Positions 1 to 11,411 of a stretch of 64,000 nucleotides of DNA are shown here, piece after piece (positions within the stretch are counted from its first letter, which is position 1; the number at the start of each line of letters is the position of its first letter). The stretch covers positions 213,523,310-213,587,309 of the forward strand of contig NC_081827.1 of the NCBI RefSeq assembly GCF_030867095.1, given 5' to 3'. Source of the stretch: Alligator mississippiensis. Its lineage: Eukaryota > Chordata > Crocodylia > Alligatoridae. A program made the position numbers and the translations under genes. A model generated the notes under the pieces. It was given only the letters and a program-made list of their open reading frames with translations. It was not told the DNA's origin and searched no databases.

Positions 1-149
1 TAGCCTCCACTCTTAAGGCCTGCCTTGCTGCCCCCTGATCATGCAAGTGGCCATCCTCTGGACCCTCTCAATGCTAGCTACATCCCTCCTGAAGTGCGGC
101 ACCCAGAACTGGACACAGTACTCTAACTGTGGCCTGACCAAGGTCACAT
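1..149 (-). mobile_element. CR1 LINE fragment, RT C-terminal part (separated piece of the copy at 1668-2613)
   Basis: Read on the minus strand this gives LVRPQLEYC, then VQF, followed by ERVQRMATCMIRGQ, the C-terminal block of CR1 ORF2. It continues the antisense CR1 whose sequence stops at 1668 (IHRCITSRSKD). The sense CR1 at 150-1667 therefore split one older antisense copy in two. The fragment runs off the window start. Confidence 0.75.
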
Positions 150-1667
150 AGAGGGGGAGGATCTCAAGGAGCTGGCTAGCATCATAGCCCAGCCCCTGAC
201 ATGGATTTTCAAGAACTCCTGGAGCTCTGGTGAAGTGCCTGAAGATCAGAAGAAGGCCAATGTGGTGCCTATCTTCAAGAAAGGGAGGAAAGTGGATCTG
301 GCTAACTACAGGCCCATCAGCCTGACCTCTATCCTGGGGAAGGTCTTAGAAAGGATTATTAAAGAGGCTATTCCCAACAGAGTGGCCAACAGCAACATCC
401 TGAGGGATAGCCAGCATGGGTCTGTTGCAGGTAGGTCTTGCTTGACCAATCTTATTTCCTTTTATGACCAGGAGACCTAACGCCTGCACAAGGGAGAGGA
501 GATTGATGTCATATATCTTGACTTCAAAAAAAGCCTTTGACCTGGTATCCCATGATCACCTCTTGGCAAAACTGGCCAACTGCGGCCTCAGGTCCACCAT
601 GATCCACTGGCTGGGGAATTGGCTCCGAGGTCAAACCGAAAGTGTGGTGGTTAACAGAAGTCAATCGTCATGGTGCCCTGTGACCAGTGAGGTTCCCCAA
701 GGCTCTGTCCTTGGACCTATATTGTTCAACATCTTCATTAATGATGTGGACACTGGAGTCAGAAGAGGACTGGCCAAGTTCGCCGATGATACCAAATTCT
801 GGGGTAAAGCATCCACACCTGAGGACAGGAGGGCGATCCAGGCTGACCTGGACAGGCTCAGGAAATGGGTGGATGAGAACCTGATGGTGTTTAACACTGA
901 AAAATGCAAGGTTCTCCACCTTGGGAGGAAAAACCTGCAGCATCCTTATAGGCTTGTCAGTGGTTAGTACTACAGATGAAAGAGACTTGTGGGTCATGAT
1001 TGACCACAAGATGAACATGAGCCTTCAATGTGATGCTGCAGCTAGTAAAGCGAGTAAAACACTGGCTTGCATCCATAGATGCTTCTCAAGCAAATCCCGG
1101 GATGTCATTCTCCCATTGTACTCAGCCTTGGTGAGGCCGCAGCTGGAGTACTGCATCAGTTTCAGGCTCCACAATTCAAAAAGGAGGTGAAGAAGCTTGA
1201 GAGTCCAGAGAAGAGCCACATGCATGGTCAGAGGTCAGGAAAACAGACCTTATGACAACAGGCTGAGAGGTATGGGACTCTTTAGCCTGGAAAAGCGCAG
1301 GCTCAGGGGTGATCTGATGGCCACGTATAAGTTTATCAGGGGTGACCACCAGTATCTGGGGAAACGTTTGTTCACCAGAGTGCCCCAAGGGATGACAAGG
1401 TTGAACAGTTATAAACTCCTGTAAGACCATTTCAGGCTGGACATAAGGAAGAATTTCTTTACTGTCTGAGCCCCCAAGATCTGGAACAGCCTGCCACCGG
1501 AGGTGGTTCAAGCACCTATTTTGAACGCCTTCAAGGGAAATTGGGATGCTTATCTTGCTGGGATCCTATGAACCCAGCTGACTTCCTGCCCCTCGGGCAG
1601 AGGGATGGACTTGATGATCTTCTGAGGTCCCTTCCAGCCCTAATGTCTATGAAATCTATGAAATCCT
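150..1667 (+). mobile_element. CR1 LINE, 5'-truncated, RT to 3' end
   Basis: This CR1 copy keeps ORF2 from just before the reverse transcriptase (KKANVVPIFKKGRK, NYRPISLTSILGK) through the catalytic FADDTKFW (779-802) to the 3' tail TCTATGAAATCTATGAAA ending near 1667. The reading frame shifts several times (near 470, 960 and 1190), so it is dead. Its bases are close to the copies at 17527 and 38364, so it is a fairly young subfamily. It sits inside an antisense CR1. Confidence 0.88.
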
Positions 1668-2613
1668 TGGACCTGCTCGTGATGCATCTGTGGATGCATG
1701 ACAAGGTGTGGTTAGCCTTCCTGACCACATCCCCACATTGGCGGCTCATGTTCATTTTGGAATCAATAATGACTCCAAGATCCTTTTCTGCCTCTGTGCT
1801 GATGGGAAGGGAGTTCCCCAGCCTGTAGGTATGCTGCTGGTTTTTCCTCCCCAGGTGCAATACCTTGTACTTGTCCGTATTGTAACCCATCCTGTTCTCA
1901 TCTGCCCACTCTTGTAACCTGTCCAGATCTAGTTGTAGCCTGGCCCTCTCCTCCAGCATACCCACTTCTCCACACATCTTAGTGTCATCCGTGAATTTGA
2001 ACAAGGTGCTTTTCACCCCCTTGTTCAAGTCACTGATGAAGATGTTGAACAGTGCAGGCCCGAGGACCAAGCCCTGGGGGACCCCACTGCCCACATCCCT
2101 CTAGGTTGAAAAAGACCCGTCCACCACCACCCTCTGGGTGCAGCCCTCCAGCCAATTTGTGACCCATCTGATTGTATAGGCGTTGACACCTCAGTCGCCT
2201 AATTTTTTAATGAGAATGGGGTGAGAGACAGTGTCAAAGGCTTTCCTAAAGTCCAGAAAGACTATGCCCACCGCGACACTTGCATCCAAGGATTTTGTGA
2301 CCTGGTCATAGAAGGCTACCAGGTTGGTCTGACAGGACCTGCCTCTAATGAACCCATGTTGGTTGCCCATAAGCATGATCCCCCCTGCTGGTCCCTCGCA
2401 GATGTGCTCCTGGATAATTCTCTCAAAAACCTTCCCTAGGACTGAGGTAAGACTAATGAGCCTGTAGTTTCCTGGGTCCTCCTTCCTCCTTTTTTTGAAA
2501 ATGGGGACCACATTGGCCCTTTTCCAGTCCTCTGGCACCTTGCCAGAGCACCATGAGTGCTCATAAAGTTGTGCCAGGGGTCCCACAATGACCTCTGCTA
2601 ATTCCCTCAGCAT
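1668..2613 (-). mobile_element. CR1 LINE, antisense, RT domain
   Basis: The minus-strand peptides are LAEVIVGPLAQLYEHSW, NYRLISLTSVLGKVFERI, FLDFRKAFDTVSH, GVPQGLVLGPALFNIFI and FTDDTKMCGE. This covers the RT fingers and palm, with the catalytic YADD-like box present as FTDD. The 5' end is truncated at about 2613, where it abuts another CR1. At its other end it is cut at 1668 by the sense copy and resumes at 149. Frame breaks occur near 2100-2190. Confidence 0.85.
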
Positions 2614-2617
2614 CTAC

Positions 2618-3455
2618 TAATGCAGCCCAGTATGCTGTTACCCTTTTTGGTAACAAGGGCACACTGCTGACTCATATTCAGGTTTTTGCCCACTGTAACC
2701 CTCAGGTCCTTTTCTGCAGAGCTGCTGCCCAGCCAGTCAGCCCCCAGCCTGTACTGGTGCATGGGATTGTTCCAGCTTAAGTACAGGACTCTGCACTTGT
2801 CCTTGTGAAACCTCATGAGGTTCCTTTTGGCCCAATCCTCCAATTTATCTAGGTCACTCTGAATCCTAGCCCTACCCTCCAGTATATCTACTACAACCCT
2901 GAGCTTGGTGTCATCTGCAAATTTGCTGACGGTACACTCTATGCCATATTTCAGGTTGTTGATGAAGACATTGAACAAAACCAGCCCCAGGAATGACCCC
3001 TGGGGCACTCCATTTGATACCAGCTGCCAACTAGACATTGAGCCATTGAATACTACTCTCTGAGCCAAATTCTCCGGCCAGTTTTCTATCCACCTTACAG
3101 CCCATTAATCCAGCCCATACTTCTTTAGCTTGCCTGTGAGAATATTGTGGGAGACTGTATCAAAAGTCTTGCTAATATCAAGGTGCACCACATCCACTGG
3201 TCTCCCCATACCAACAGAGCCAGTCATCTGGCAATATAGAAGGCATAGAAGACAATCACGTTGCTTAGGCATGACTTGCCCCTGGTGAATCCATGCAGAC
3301 TTTTCCTAATCACCTTCTTCTCCTCCCAGTGTTTAGAAATGAATTCCTTGAAGATCTACTGCATGATTTTTCCAGGGATTAAGGTGAGGCTGACTGGTCT
3401 GTAAATACCTGAATCCTCTTTTTTCCCTTTCTTAAAGGGAAAGTTGGGCACAGCT
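2618..3455 (-). mobile_element. CR1 LINE, antisense, different and older subfamily
   Basis: The minus strand reads NGVPQGSFLGLVLFNVFI, FADDTKLRVVVDILEGRA, YRLGADWLGSSSAEKDL and NMSQQCALVTKKGNS. These phrases are typical of bird- and crocodile-type CR1 subfamilies rather than of the neighbouring copies. The RT start (GIYRPVSLTLIPGK) lies near 3390. The 3' side ends at about 2618, where the CR1 of 1668-2613 is inserted. Its remaining 3' part would lie outside the window. Confidence 0.8.
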
Positions 3456-4081
3456 CTCAGACTGAGATGCATGGGTGCAAGCCCGTCGCACCTCTGAGAG
3501 CAGAAGACCCCAGTGGACCTCTACACTGGACCCCAACCTTAGCCCCCAGTGCAGAACCAGGAGGTAAGTGGGGCCCATGGTGGAAGGGCACTAGTCAGAG
3601 AGGTAGCTGAGAGGAGCCAAGGAAGGTCATGCTCCTCCTTTCCGACTCCTACTTAGCCCAGCCCCATAGGGAGCTTTGCAACTGGAGCTGTGCAAACACA
3701 GTGCACAAACAGGTGTGCATGAGTTAATGCAGGAGTTCATGCAAGAGGGTGAGCAGGAGGTGCATGAGGCTCCAAGCAGTGAGCCTGAAGAGTAGGGTCA
3801 GCACAGCAGCAGTCCAGACTTCTCCCTGTGCAATGGCGGTGACATGCTGCACCCTGAAGATCTCCTCTGCATCTTGGACCCCCTCCTCTGGTACCAGTGA
3901 GGCCTCCACACAGACAGAACCCATGGTTCCGGCCTACACTCAGACAGGGCCCCTGGCTCTTGGCTGTGGGAGCTGCCTGGAATGACTGCAGGCACCTGGG
4001 GTCAAGAGCAATGACACCTCCCCTTGTGAGGTTTGCTCTGCACTGGAGTCTCTGGAGTGCCGGATAGGGGAGCTCCAGACT

Positions 4082-4915
4082 TTGGTGCAGAGGCTGCATG
4101 TCATCACAGATGGTGAAGATGAGATCAACTCTTACTGCAAGACTCTTTGCCTGAAGAATGAAAAGATGGGTGCAAGGATGGCTGACAGGAAAAGGGCGGA
4201 CAAGAGAAGCTCCAATGAAGAACAGGTAGGGGATGGTTGGATGAAGGTTGCCTCTGGCCCAAGGCACGTTGTGCCAGAGTTACCATCCCCCTGGACCTTC
4301 AAAACAGGTATGAACTCCTCACAGCACACGGAGAGCCAGTTGAGCCACCAGCTCAGCACTTGGGAAAGAAAAGCATCTTGCAACCACATCAAGGAAGAAA
4401 CGAAGAGTGATCGTCGTGGGCAACTCCCTGTTGAGGGGGACTGAGGGAGCAATGTGCCACCCCGACCCCTTGGGCCGTGAGGTCTGCTGCCTCCCAGAGG
4501 CCTAATCCAGGATGTAGGTGAGAGGATCCCGAACCTTGTCCAGCCCTCTGACCACTACCCCATGCTCCTCATCCATGTAGGCACAAATGACATGGCTTGG
4601 AGCAATCCCAGCTGGGTTATGAGTGACTACAGGGCTCTGGGGGTGAAGCTCAAAGGATTCAGGGTGCAGGTAGTTTTTTCTCAATCCTCCCAGTTATGGG
4701 TCATGGGCACAGGTTGAAGAGAAGAATTGATAAGGTGAGCAGAAGACTGTGGTGCTGGTGCCATTGTGAAGGTTTCAGCTTTTTTGACCACAGTCCACAT
4801 TTCCATGGTAGAGGCATTGGTCTATTGGGAAGAGACAGCCTTTACCTCACTCCAACCTGGAAGAAGCTCTTCTAGGCCAGAGTGGCTGAGCTACTCAACA
4901 GGGCTTTAAACTGAG
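4082..4915 (+). pseudogene. CR1 ORF1 remnant with SGNH-type esterase domain
   Basis: The first part, from 4082, is a charged stretch rich in E, K and R with coiled-coil character. From about 4408 it reads VIVVGNSLLRGTE, the block I motif (GNSLL in place of GDSLL). HVGTNDMAW at 4574-4600 is the block III GTND motif of SGNH hydrolases. CR1 ORF1 proteins are known to carry such a domain, thought to aid membrane or lipid contact. The frame is broken by stops (near 4443 and 4504), so no full protein is made. Confidence 0.75.
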
Positions 4916-4916
4916 T

Positions 4917-5860
4917 TTGTTGGGGGATGGGTGTACAACCACCAGTGCTAGCCCACCAAGCATCAACTGCAGAATCAGTAGGTCATGTAGCACAAGGGAA
5001 TTCACTCCTACCCCAGCCCAGGGGCAGGACCCTTCTAGGAGTGCTGGGAAGCCTAGGGCCCCTGATGGAAAGTTTATTTGCCTATACACAAATGCCAGGA
5101 GCCTGGGGAACAAACAGGAGGATCTGGCCCTTCTGCTACACAAAAGTCAATATGATCTCATAGGAATAATGGAGACCTGGTGGGACTCTACCTATGACTG
5201 GACCACAGGTATAGATGGCTATACCTTGTACAGGAGAGATCATGTTATTAGAAAAGGGCGGGGGTATAGCTCTTTATGTGAAGGAGCAGTACACTTTCCT
5301 ACAAGTGGAGATTGGCACCCAAGGTGGGCGACTTGAGACCCTCTGGGTTAAATTACAAGGAAACACGGTGAAGGGGATATAAAGGTAGGAGTCTACTACA
5401 GACTTCCTAACCAAGAAGAAGATCTTGACCTTGTATTTGCTAGGGAACTGGCAGAGGAGGTACGCTCTCAGTGTATGGTTGTCATGGGTGACTTCAACTA
5501 CTCTGACATCTCATGGGAGGAGCACTCTGCCAAATCTGATTAGTCATGTAGCTTTCTCACTTGCATTGACGAACTCTACTTGTCTCAAAAAGTCTACAGG
5601 CCAACAATAGGTAAGGTGCTCCTGGATCTGGTACTGGCCAAAGGGGATGATCTAGTGAGTGGCCTGAGAATCAAAAGGAAGCTGGGAGTCAGTGATCATG
5701 AGCTGATCACTTTCTCTATTCATTGCAAAGCTAGCAAATCAGTCAGCAATGCAGAAATCCTTGATTTTAGAAAAGCCGACTTCCACAAGCTCAGGAGGTT
5801 GGTTGACGAGGCCATGAGTCACTATGATTCGATAGAAAGGGGTGTCCATGATGAGTGATC
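4917..5860 (+). pseudogene. CR1 ORF2 apurinic-like endonuclease remnant
   Basis: The peptides fall in order: FICLYTNARSLGNK (5066-5110), METWWDST (near 5170), MVVMGDFNYSDISWEE (5476-5523) and GVSDHELITFSIHC (5686-5727). These are the N, E, GDFN and SDH boxes of AP-like endonucleases that nick the target for LINE integration. The domain is complete in content but split by frame changes at about 5335 and a stop near 5540. Confidence 0.82.
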
Positions 5861-6329
5861 ACTCCTTAATGGTGCAATCCTTGAAGCATAAGGGAAGTCT
5901 ATCCCAGCCCATAGGAAAGGTAGCAAAAAGGCTGGGCAGCCCCCACGGCTGAATAGGGGACTCATGGACCTTCTATATCTGAAAAGAGAAGCCTATAAAG
6001 GATGGAAGTCAGGAAATATCATCACGGAGGAGTATTCAGCACTGACCTGCACCTGTAGGGAGCAAACTAGGAATGTCAAGGCTGAAACCAAACTCAAGCT
6101 GGCTACAGGAATTAAGGACAACAAAAAGTCCTTCTTCAAATACATAGGTAGTCAGAAGAAAAACAAGTGCAACATTGGACCCTTACCAAACCAAATGGAG
6201 CAGCTGACAACTGACACCCAGGAAAAAGCTAATATCCCCAGTGATTACTTTGTGTTGGTCTTCCACCAGCCCAAGAGGATCACCCTGCCTAACAAGATGC
6301 AGGATTACCAGGGTATGGGCGAACACACA

Positions 6330-7780
6330 CCCATCACTGGCGAAGATCTCATGAGGGAGCACCTTGAGTGGCTAAAGGAACTGGCTGACATCATAGCGTG
6401 ACCAATGGTGAGGATATTTGAGAACTTGTGGCACTCGGGAGAGGTTCCTGAAGATTGGAAGAGGTGCCTATCTTCAAGAAAGGGAGGAAAGAAGATCCAG
6501 GGAACTACGGGCCAATCAGTTTGCCCTCAATCCCTGGTAAGATATTAGGAAAAAAAAATCAAAGAACCCATTAACAACAGGCTAACAGAATGCAACATTC
6601 TGAGAGATAGCCAACATGGCTTCATTGCAGGTAGATCTTGCTTGACCAACCTAATTTCCTTCTATGACCAGGTGACACATCATCTGGACAAGGATGTAGA
6701 GGTTGATACAATTATTTTGGACTTCAAAAAAGCCTTTGACTTGGTCTCCCATGAAGTCCTCATGGTAAAACTGGGGAACTGCGGCCTCAACAACCTTAAG
6801 GTCTGATGGCTGGGGAACTGGCTCAGTGGTCGGACCCAGAAAATGATAGTCAATGAAACCATGTCAGCATAGCATATGGTAACCAGTGGCATCCCCAAGG
6901 GCTCCATTCTTGGATCAGTACTCGTTACTATATTTATAAATTATCTGGATTTAGGTATCAGAAGGGGACTGGCTAAATTCGCTGATGACACCAAATTATG
7001 GGAAAGTGTGTTCACACTAGGGGATAGGCTGGTGATTCAGGCCGACCTGGACAGGCTCGCAAGGTGGATGGATCAAAACCTGATGACACTCAACACAGAG
7101 AAATGCAAGGTGCTCCACCTTGGGGGGGGAAGTCCACATCATACTTACAGTCCATGCAGTGCTACACTCACTAGCACCACAACCTAAAGAGACCTGGTAG
7201 TCATAACTGATGACAAGATGAACATGAACCACCAATTCGATGCCACAGCTGACAAAGCTAACAAAACTCTGGTTTGCATCTACCGATGCATCTCAAGCAA
7301 AACTCAGGAAATCATTCTCCCACTTTACTTGGTCCTGGTGAAGCCACAATTGGAATACTGCATCCAGTTTTGGGCTCCACAATTCAAAAAGGATGTGGAG
7401 AAGCTTGAGAGAGTCTAGGGAGAGCTATGTGCATGATCAGAGGACAAGAGAACAGGCCTTATGAGGAGAGACTGAGAGGCATGGGACCCTTCAGCCTGGA
7501 GAAGCAAAGGCTCAGGGGGGGATTTGGTGGCTGCCTATAAGTATATAACGGGTGTCCATTAAGAACTGGAAGAACATCTGTTCACCAGGGCACCCCAAGG
7601 GAAGACAAGGTCTAGCAGTCACAAACTCCAGGAAGACTGTTTTAGGCTGGACAAAAGAAAAATCTTCTTTACTGTCTGTGTCTCCAGTCTGGAATAGACT
7701 TCGTCCAGAAGTAGTGCAAGCACCTACTCTGGACACTTCCAAGAAACACTTCAATGCCTATCTTGCTGGGATCATTTGAC
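6330..7780 (+). pseudogene. CR1 ORF2 reverse transcriptase and C-terminal remnant
   Basis: The segment continues EHLEWLKELADIIA (to 6401), FKKGRKEDPGNYGPIS, DFKKAFDLVSHEVLM, SGIPKGSILGSVLVTIFI, FADDTKLW (6978-7001) and ADLDRLARWMDQNLM, then CIYRCISSKTQEIILPLY and PQLEYCIQFWAPQFKKDVEK. The FADD catalytic box is kept; the PQG box is changed to PKG. The domain ends YLAGII near 7780, just before the 3' UTR. Confidence 0.82.
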
Positions 7781-7886
7781 CCCAGCTGACCTCCTGCCCC
7801 TTGGGCAGGGGGCTGGACCCAATGATCTTTTGAGATCCCTCCCAGCCTTAATGTCTATGAAGTCTATGAAATCTATGAAATACCAA

Positions 7887-8546
7887 TCATCTGGGACCTC
7901 TCCTGATCAAATGAGGACTACAAAAGTACTAATGGAAGCTACTCTGCATGTAGCAGCGTGGACTAAAAGATTTATTATAACCAAGTTGTGAAGCAACAGG
8001 AGAAACAGTATAGTAACAGTTTCTTCTTTCTCCTACTACCAAATACAAGGCACATGAAACAGACATCTCAAATAATAACTAGAAAAAGCATATGAAATTA
8101 ATCAACCTAACACTTCTAAAAGTGAAAATGGTGGGGTGGAATGTCTGACATCCATACAGCAGCTAAACGGAGCACTAAACTACAGGGGGGGTTTGTTAAG
8201 CAAATAAAACACGGTTCATGGTGGTAAACTACATATAAGGTAAGTTAAATAACAGAAAATGTTAAAGAAACATGCTGTATAAATATACTGTCCAGATGCA
8301 TGAGCTGGAATCTATATGCCTGTCAGCCAACACGGTCCATAACGCATGAGGAGCTGTACTGCCAACACATCACAACCAGTGGTAGTACAGCTCCTCAGCA
8401 AGATGACTTGGAATAATCCATGTTCAATAAATCTGCCATTTTCTCTGCATACTTTTGGGATGGATGTTCAGGGTTTGTCACAAAGTTCTCTTCCATTGAA
8501 GACTAAATTGTATTTTATATTTCTTTGACCATACCTGTATCTCTAG
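7887..8546. other. unassigned single-copy stretch
   Basis: I see no gene, repeat end or RNA structure that I can name between the CR1 tail and the target-site duplication of the next element. Open frames are short and lack homology I recognise. Confidence 0.4.
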
Positions 8547-8554
8547 GTGTAGGC

Positions 8555-9108
8555 CAGAGATGCTCAACCTATGGGCCAAAAGTGGCCCGTGGAACCATTG
8601 CATTTGGCCTGTGGAGCTCCCCAGGGGTTGGGAAATTTGGCAGTGGGAGAAGCTGTACCCACAGTCCCCTGCTGCCAAATCCCCATGTCCCCTCCACTTA
8701 CAACAGCCAGATCCAGGCCAGGCCCACATCCCCTTCTCTCCATTTCTTTGGGTTGGGGCCAGGCCATACTCTCTTTCCCCTCACCCAGCTGAATGGAGCC
8801 AGGCCATGCCTCCTTTTCCTCACATACCTGGATTAGGGCTAGGCCATGTCTCCTTGTCCCTGAAGGGCTGATTCAGGGCCAGACCACAACCTCACCGCTT
8901 GTGGGGCAGGATCAGGGGTGGGCCACGCCCCCTTCTGCCTGTAGGGCTGGATCAGGCTAGGTTACCCCCCGGCCCACTCCACATGGCCAGATGGAGCCCT
9001 GCCATGCCTGCCCTGGGTCCTGGATCAGGGCCACTGGCCACATCTGGCCCTTGGATAGACTGGGCACTGCCTATCCAGCCCACCAAGGAAAAAAGTTGAG
9101 CACCACTG
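8555..9108. mobile_element. non-autonomous hAT-type DNA transposon, 554 bp
   Basis: The ends form terminal inverted repeats: CAGAGATGCTCAAC at the left and GTTGAGCACCACTG at the right (12 of 14 match). They are flanked by 8-bp target-site duplications, gtgtaggc (8547-8554) and gtgtagac (9109-9116). Both features are diagnostic of hAT elements. The interior is GC-rich and contains loosely repeated units around GCCAGGCCATG..CC, with no transposase. Confidence 0.85.
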
Positions 9109-9379
9109 GTGTAGACTATAATAGGCCTTAAGCCATTTAATGATAGCACAGTATGGAATTATTTGCATTTCCTTGACAGATTGGGTAAGAGAAGATGAGG
9201 CAAAGGAAACAATCAGGCAAGAGGATGGCACAAGGTATGAACCATTTTAGAACATTTGAGAAAGATAGATTGGGGACGGGGAACTGGGTTAAAGGTTGCT
9301 AAAAGAGTTAAAGTACATTTAGTGGTTTGGTGCCAGATAAAGCTAATTGTAAACAAGATATAGTTTAGATATGGGAAAT

Positions 9380-10657
9380 ATGGGCAAGCATCTGGAGGAG
9401 AAAATCATGTCAAACAAACCTGATTGCCTTCTTTGACAAAGTAATTACTTGGGTGGATAAAGGGAATGCTGTGGATATAGCGTATTGGGATTTCAGCAAG
9501 GCTTTTGACAAGGTCCCGTATGACCTTCTCATAAACAAATTGGAAAAATGTTGGCTGGACAAAACTACTAAAGAAGTGGATAGATAACTGGCTCAATAGC
9601 CACAAGGGAAGGATAGTTATTAATGGGTTCATTTCAGAATGGCAGGAATTTTTAAGTGGAGTCCCACAGGGGTCTGTCCTGGGCCCAGTGCTGTTCAACA
9701 TGTTTATAAATTATCTAGATGCTGGCATAAAAAGCTTATTAAGCAAGTTTAACAGACAACACAAAACTGGGAAGGACTGCAATCACATTGGAGGGTGTGA
9801 GCACAATTCAGAAGGATCCTGACAGATTGGAAAGTTCGACTGGAGCTAACAGGATGAAGTTCAATGCTTACAAATGCAAAGTACTACACCTTCAGAGGAA
9901 TAACCAAAAACACAAATATAAATTGGGTGACACCCGGCTGGCTAGTAACACTATGGAAAAAGACTTTGGAGTCTTGGTAGATCACAGACTCAATATGAGT
10001 CTGTAGTGGGATGCAGCCACACAAAAGGTGAATGCAGTTTTGGGATGCATCAGTAGAAGCACTGGCTGCAAGACACAGGAGGTGATAGTGCTTCTCTGCA
10101 TGGCACTGGTTAGGCCTCATCTGGAGTTCTGTGTGTAGTTAAAAGGATGTGGAGATGTCAGAGAGGGTCCAGAGGCAGGCAGCAAAGATGAAAAACAGTG
10201 TGGAAAGCAAGTCACATGAGGAGAGGCTGAAGGAGCTAGGCATGTTCAGCTTGTGGAAAAAGCACTTAAGAGAGGACATTCAAATACTTGAAGGGCTGCC
10301 ATAAAGAAGAGGGAAAGTACTGTTTTTCTCCTGCTGCAGAGAGTAGGATGCAAACCATATAGTGGTTAGAAGTTACAGCAAAGTTTAGATTGGATATCCT
10401 GAAAAACTTCTTCACCGTTAGAATAGTGAGACAGTGGAATAGACTGCCTAGGGAAGTTGAGGACTCTCCATCACTGGAGATGTTCAAGAAGAGGTTGGAC
10501 AACCACTGGTTAGGGTGATCTAGGTGTAGCTATGTCTGTGTTCTACTATGGGCTTTGCTGGTTGCTCCTGCCCAACCTTTCTGCTACATGTATCAGGGTC
10601 CTTTAAAGTCTCCCTCAGAGACATTGGGTGTTGGCTGAAAGAAAGTCTAGAGACTTT
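9380..10657 (+). mobile_element. old CR1 LINE, RT and C-terminal part
   Basis: Plus-strand peptides, broken by shifts, include ISKAFDKVPY-like sequence near 9490, [18 protein letters not shown] near 9655, YKCKVLHLQRN (9868) and LASNTMEKDFGVLVDHRL (9938-9990). It is more diverged than the copies at 150 and 17527 and belongs to the chicken-type CR1 group. Its 3' part is interrupted by the palindromic element at 10658 and resumes at about 10991. Confidence 0.8.
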
Positions 10658-10990
10658 GGGCATTTATACACATACCTTTTCATGCTGTGACACACCGGAG
10701 ATCCGATGTGTTGGAGCAGACTCAATTAATCTGCTCCACACACAAGCTGATGCACACTGCACTCTGGTGCATACAGTTGTATAAGCATTGAAATGCATGT
10801 CAGCACACAGAAAATGCCAGTGGCGTGCTTTTGAACTAAAACACTTTCAGTGTGTTTTAGTTCAAAAGCAAGCCGCTGTCATTTTTTCAGTGCTGATGTG
10901 CATTTCACCACTTATACAACTGCATGCGCTGCAGCACTGGGCACTTTTAAAAGCACCTGGCACTGCAGTGCAAGCATGTGTACAAATGCC
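10658..10990. mobile_element. palindromic non-autonomous DNA element, copy 1
   Basis: The ends are inverted: GGGCATTTATACACAT at the left and ATGTGTACAAATGCC at the right. The middle holds a perfect 18-bp inverted repeat, GCTTTTGAACTAAAACAC (10827-10844) and its complement (10852-10869). A longer imperfect fold runs outward (AGCACACAGAAAATGCCAGTG against the CACTG..TTTTTTCAGTGCT side). It has no ORF. The same design recurs at 45939 and, in part, at 34515. The superfamily is not clear; possible 4-bp duplications (GACT) occur. Confidence 0.65.
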
Positions 10991-11411
10991 GACTGGAGTG
11001 TGCCAGTGCTCCTTCTGGGACCAAATGTTCCTGGCTAGAGGGTCTTGCCTGTCTACTTAGGGTCAGAACAATTGCCATATTTGGGGTCAGGAAGAGATTT
11101 TACCCTATAGTCAAATTGGTACCAACTGTGGGGGCGTTTTCCTTTCTCTGTAGCCAGGAGTATGGCCCTCTACCCAGGATCTCTTGAGGACATCTATTAA
11201 CAACATTTCATAGAAACAGGACATTGACTGCTATGGTTCCTGTGCTTTACCTGTGACAAATTAGGGTGTTAAGTCAAGGTTGATGGTAGTCTTATGCAGA
11301 CTTTATAGTTTGTATTGGATGGTTTGGATAGGGAGGACCCTGCCTCAGGCAGGGAGTTGGACTAAATGACCTCTGGGGGTCCCTTCCAGCCTTACTTCTG
11401 TATGATTCTCT
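10991..11411 (+). mobile_element. old CR1 3' UTR, continued after insertion
   Basis: The stretch includes the CR1-like phrase GGTCAGGAAGAGATTTTACC, and it ends with GGCAGGGAGTTGGACTAAAT, then GACCTCTGGGGGTCCCTTCC and a TCTATGAAT tail at about 11400. It continues the element at 9380-10657. Confidence 0.65.

Larger units (their letters stand above)
3456..7886 (+). mobile_element. CR1 LINE, nearly full length, decayed
   Basis: This 4.4-kb sense CR1 keeps all parts in order: a 5' region (3456-4080), ORF1 with coiled-coil-like and esterase parts (about 4080-4915), ORF2 endonuclease (4917-5860), linker (5860-6330), RT (6330-7140), C-terminal part (7140-7780) and a 3' tail of TCTATGAAA-like units (7850-7886). 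Stops and shifts break both ORFs in several places (for example ORF2 near 5335, 5540, 5858, 6400 and 7187). I see no sign that it is active. It is the best source in the window for the consensus order of domains. Confidence 0.88.
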
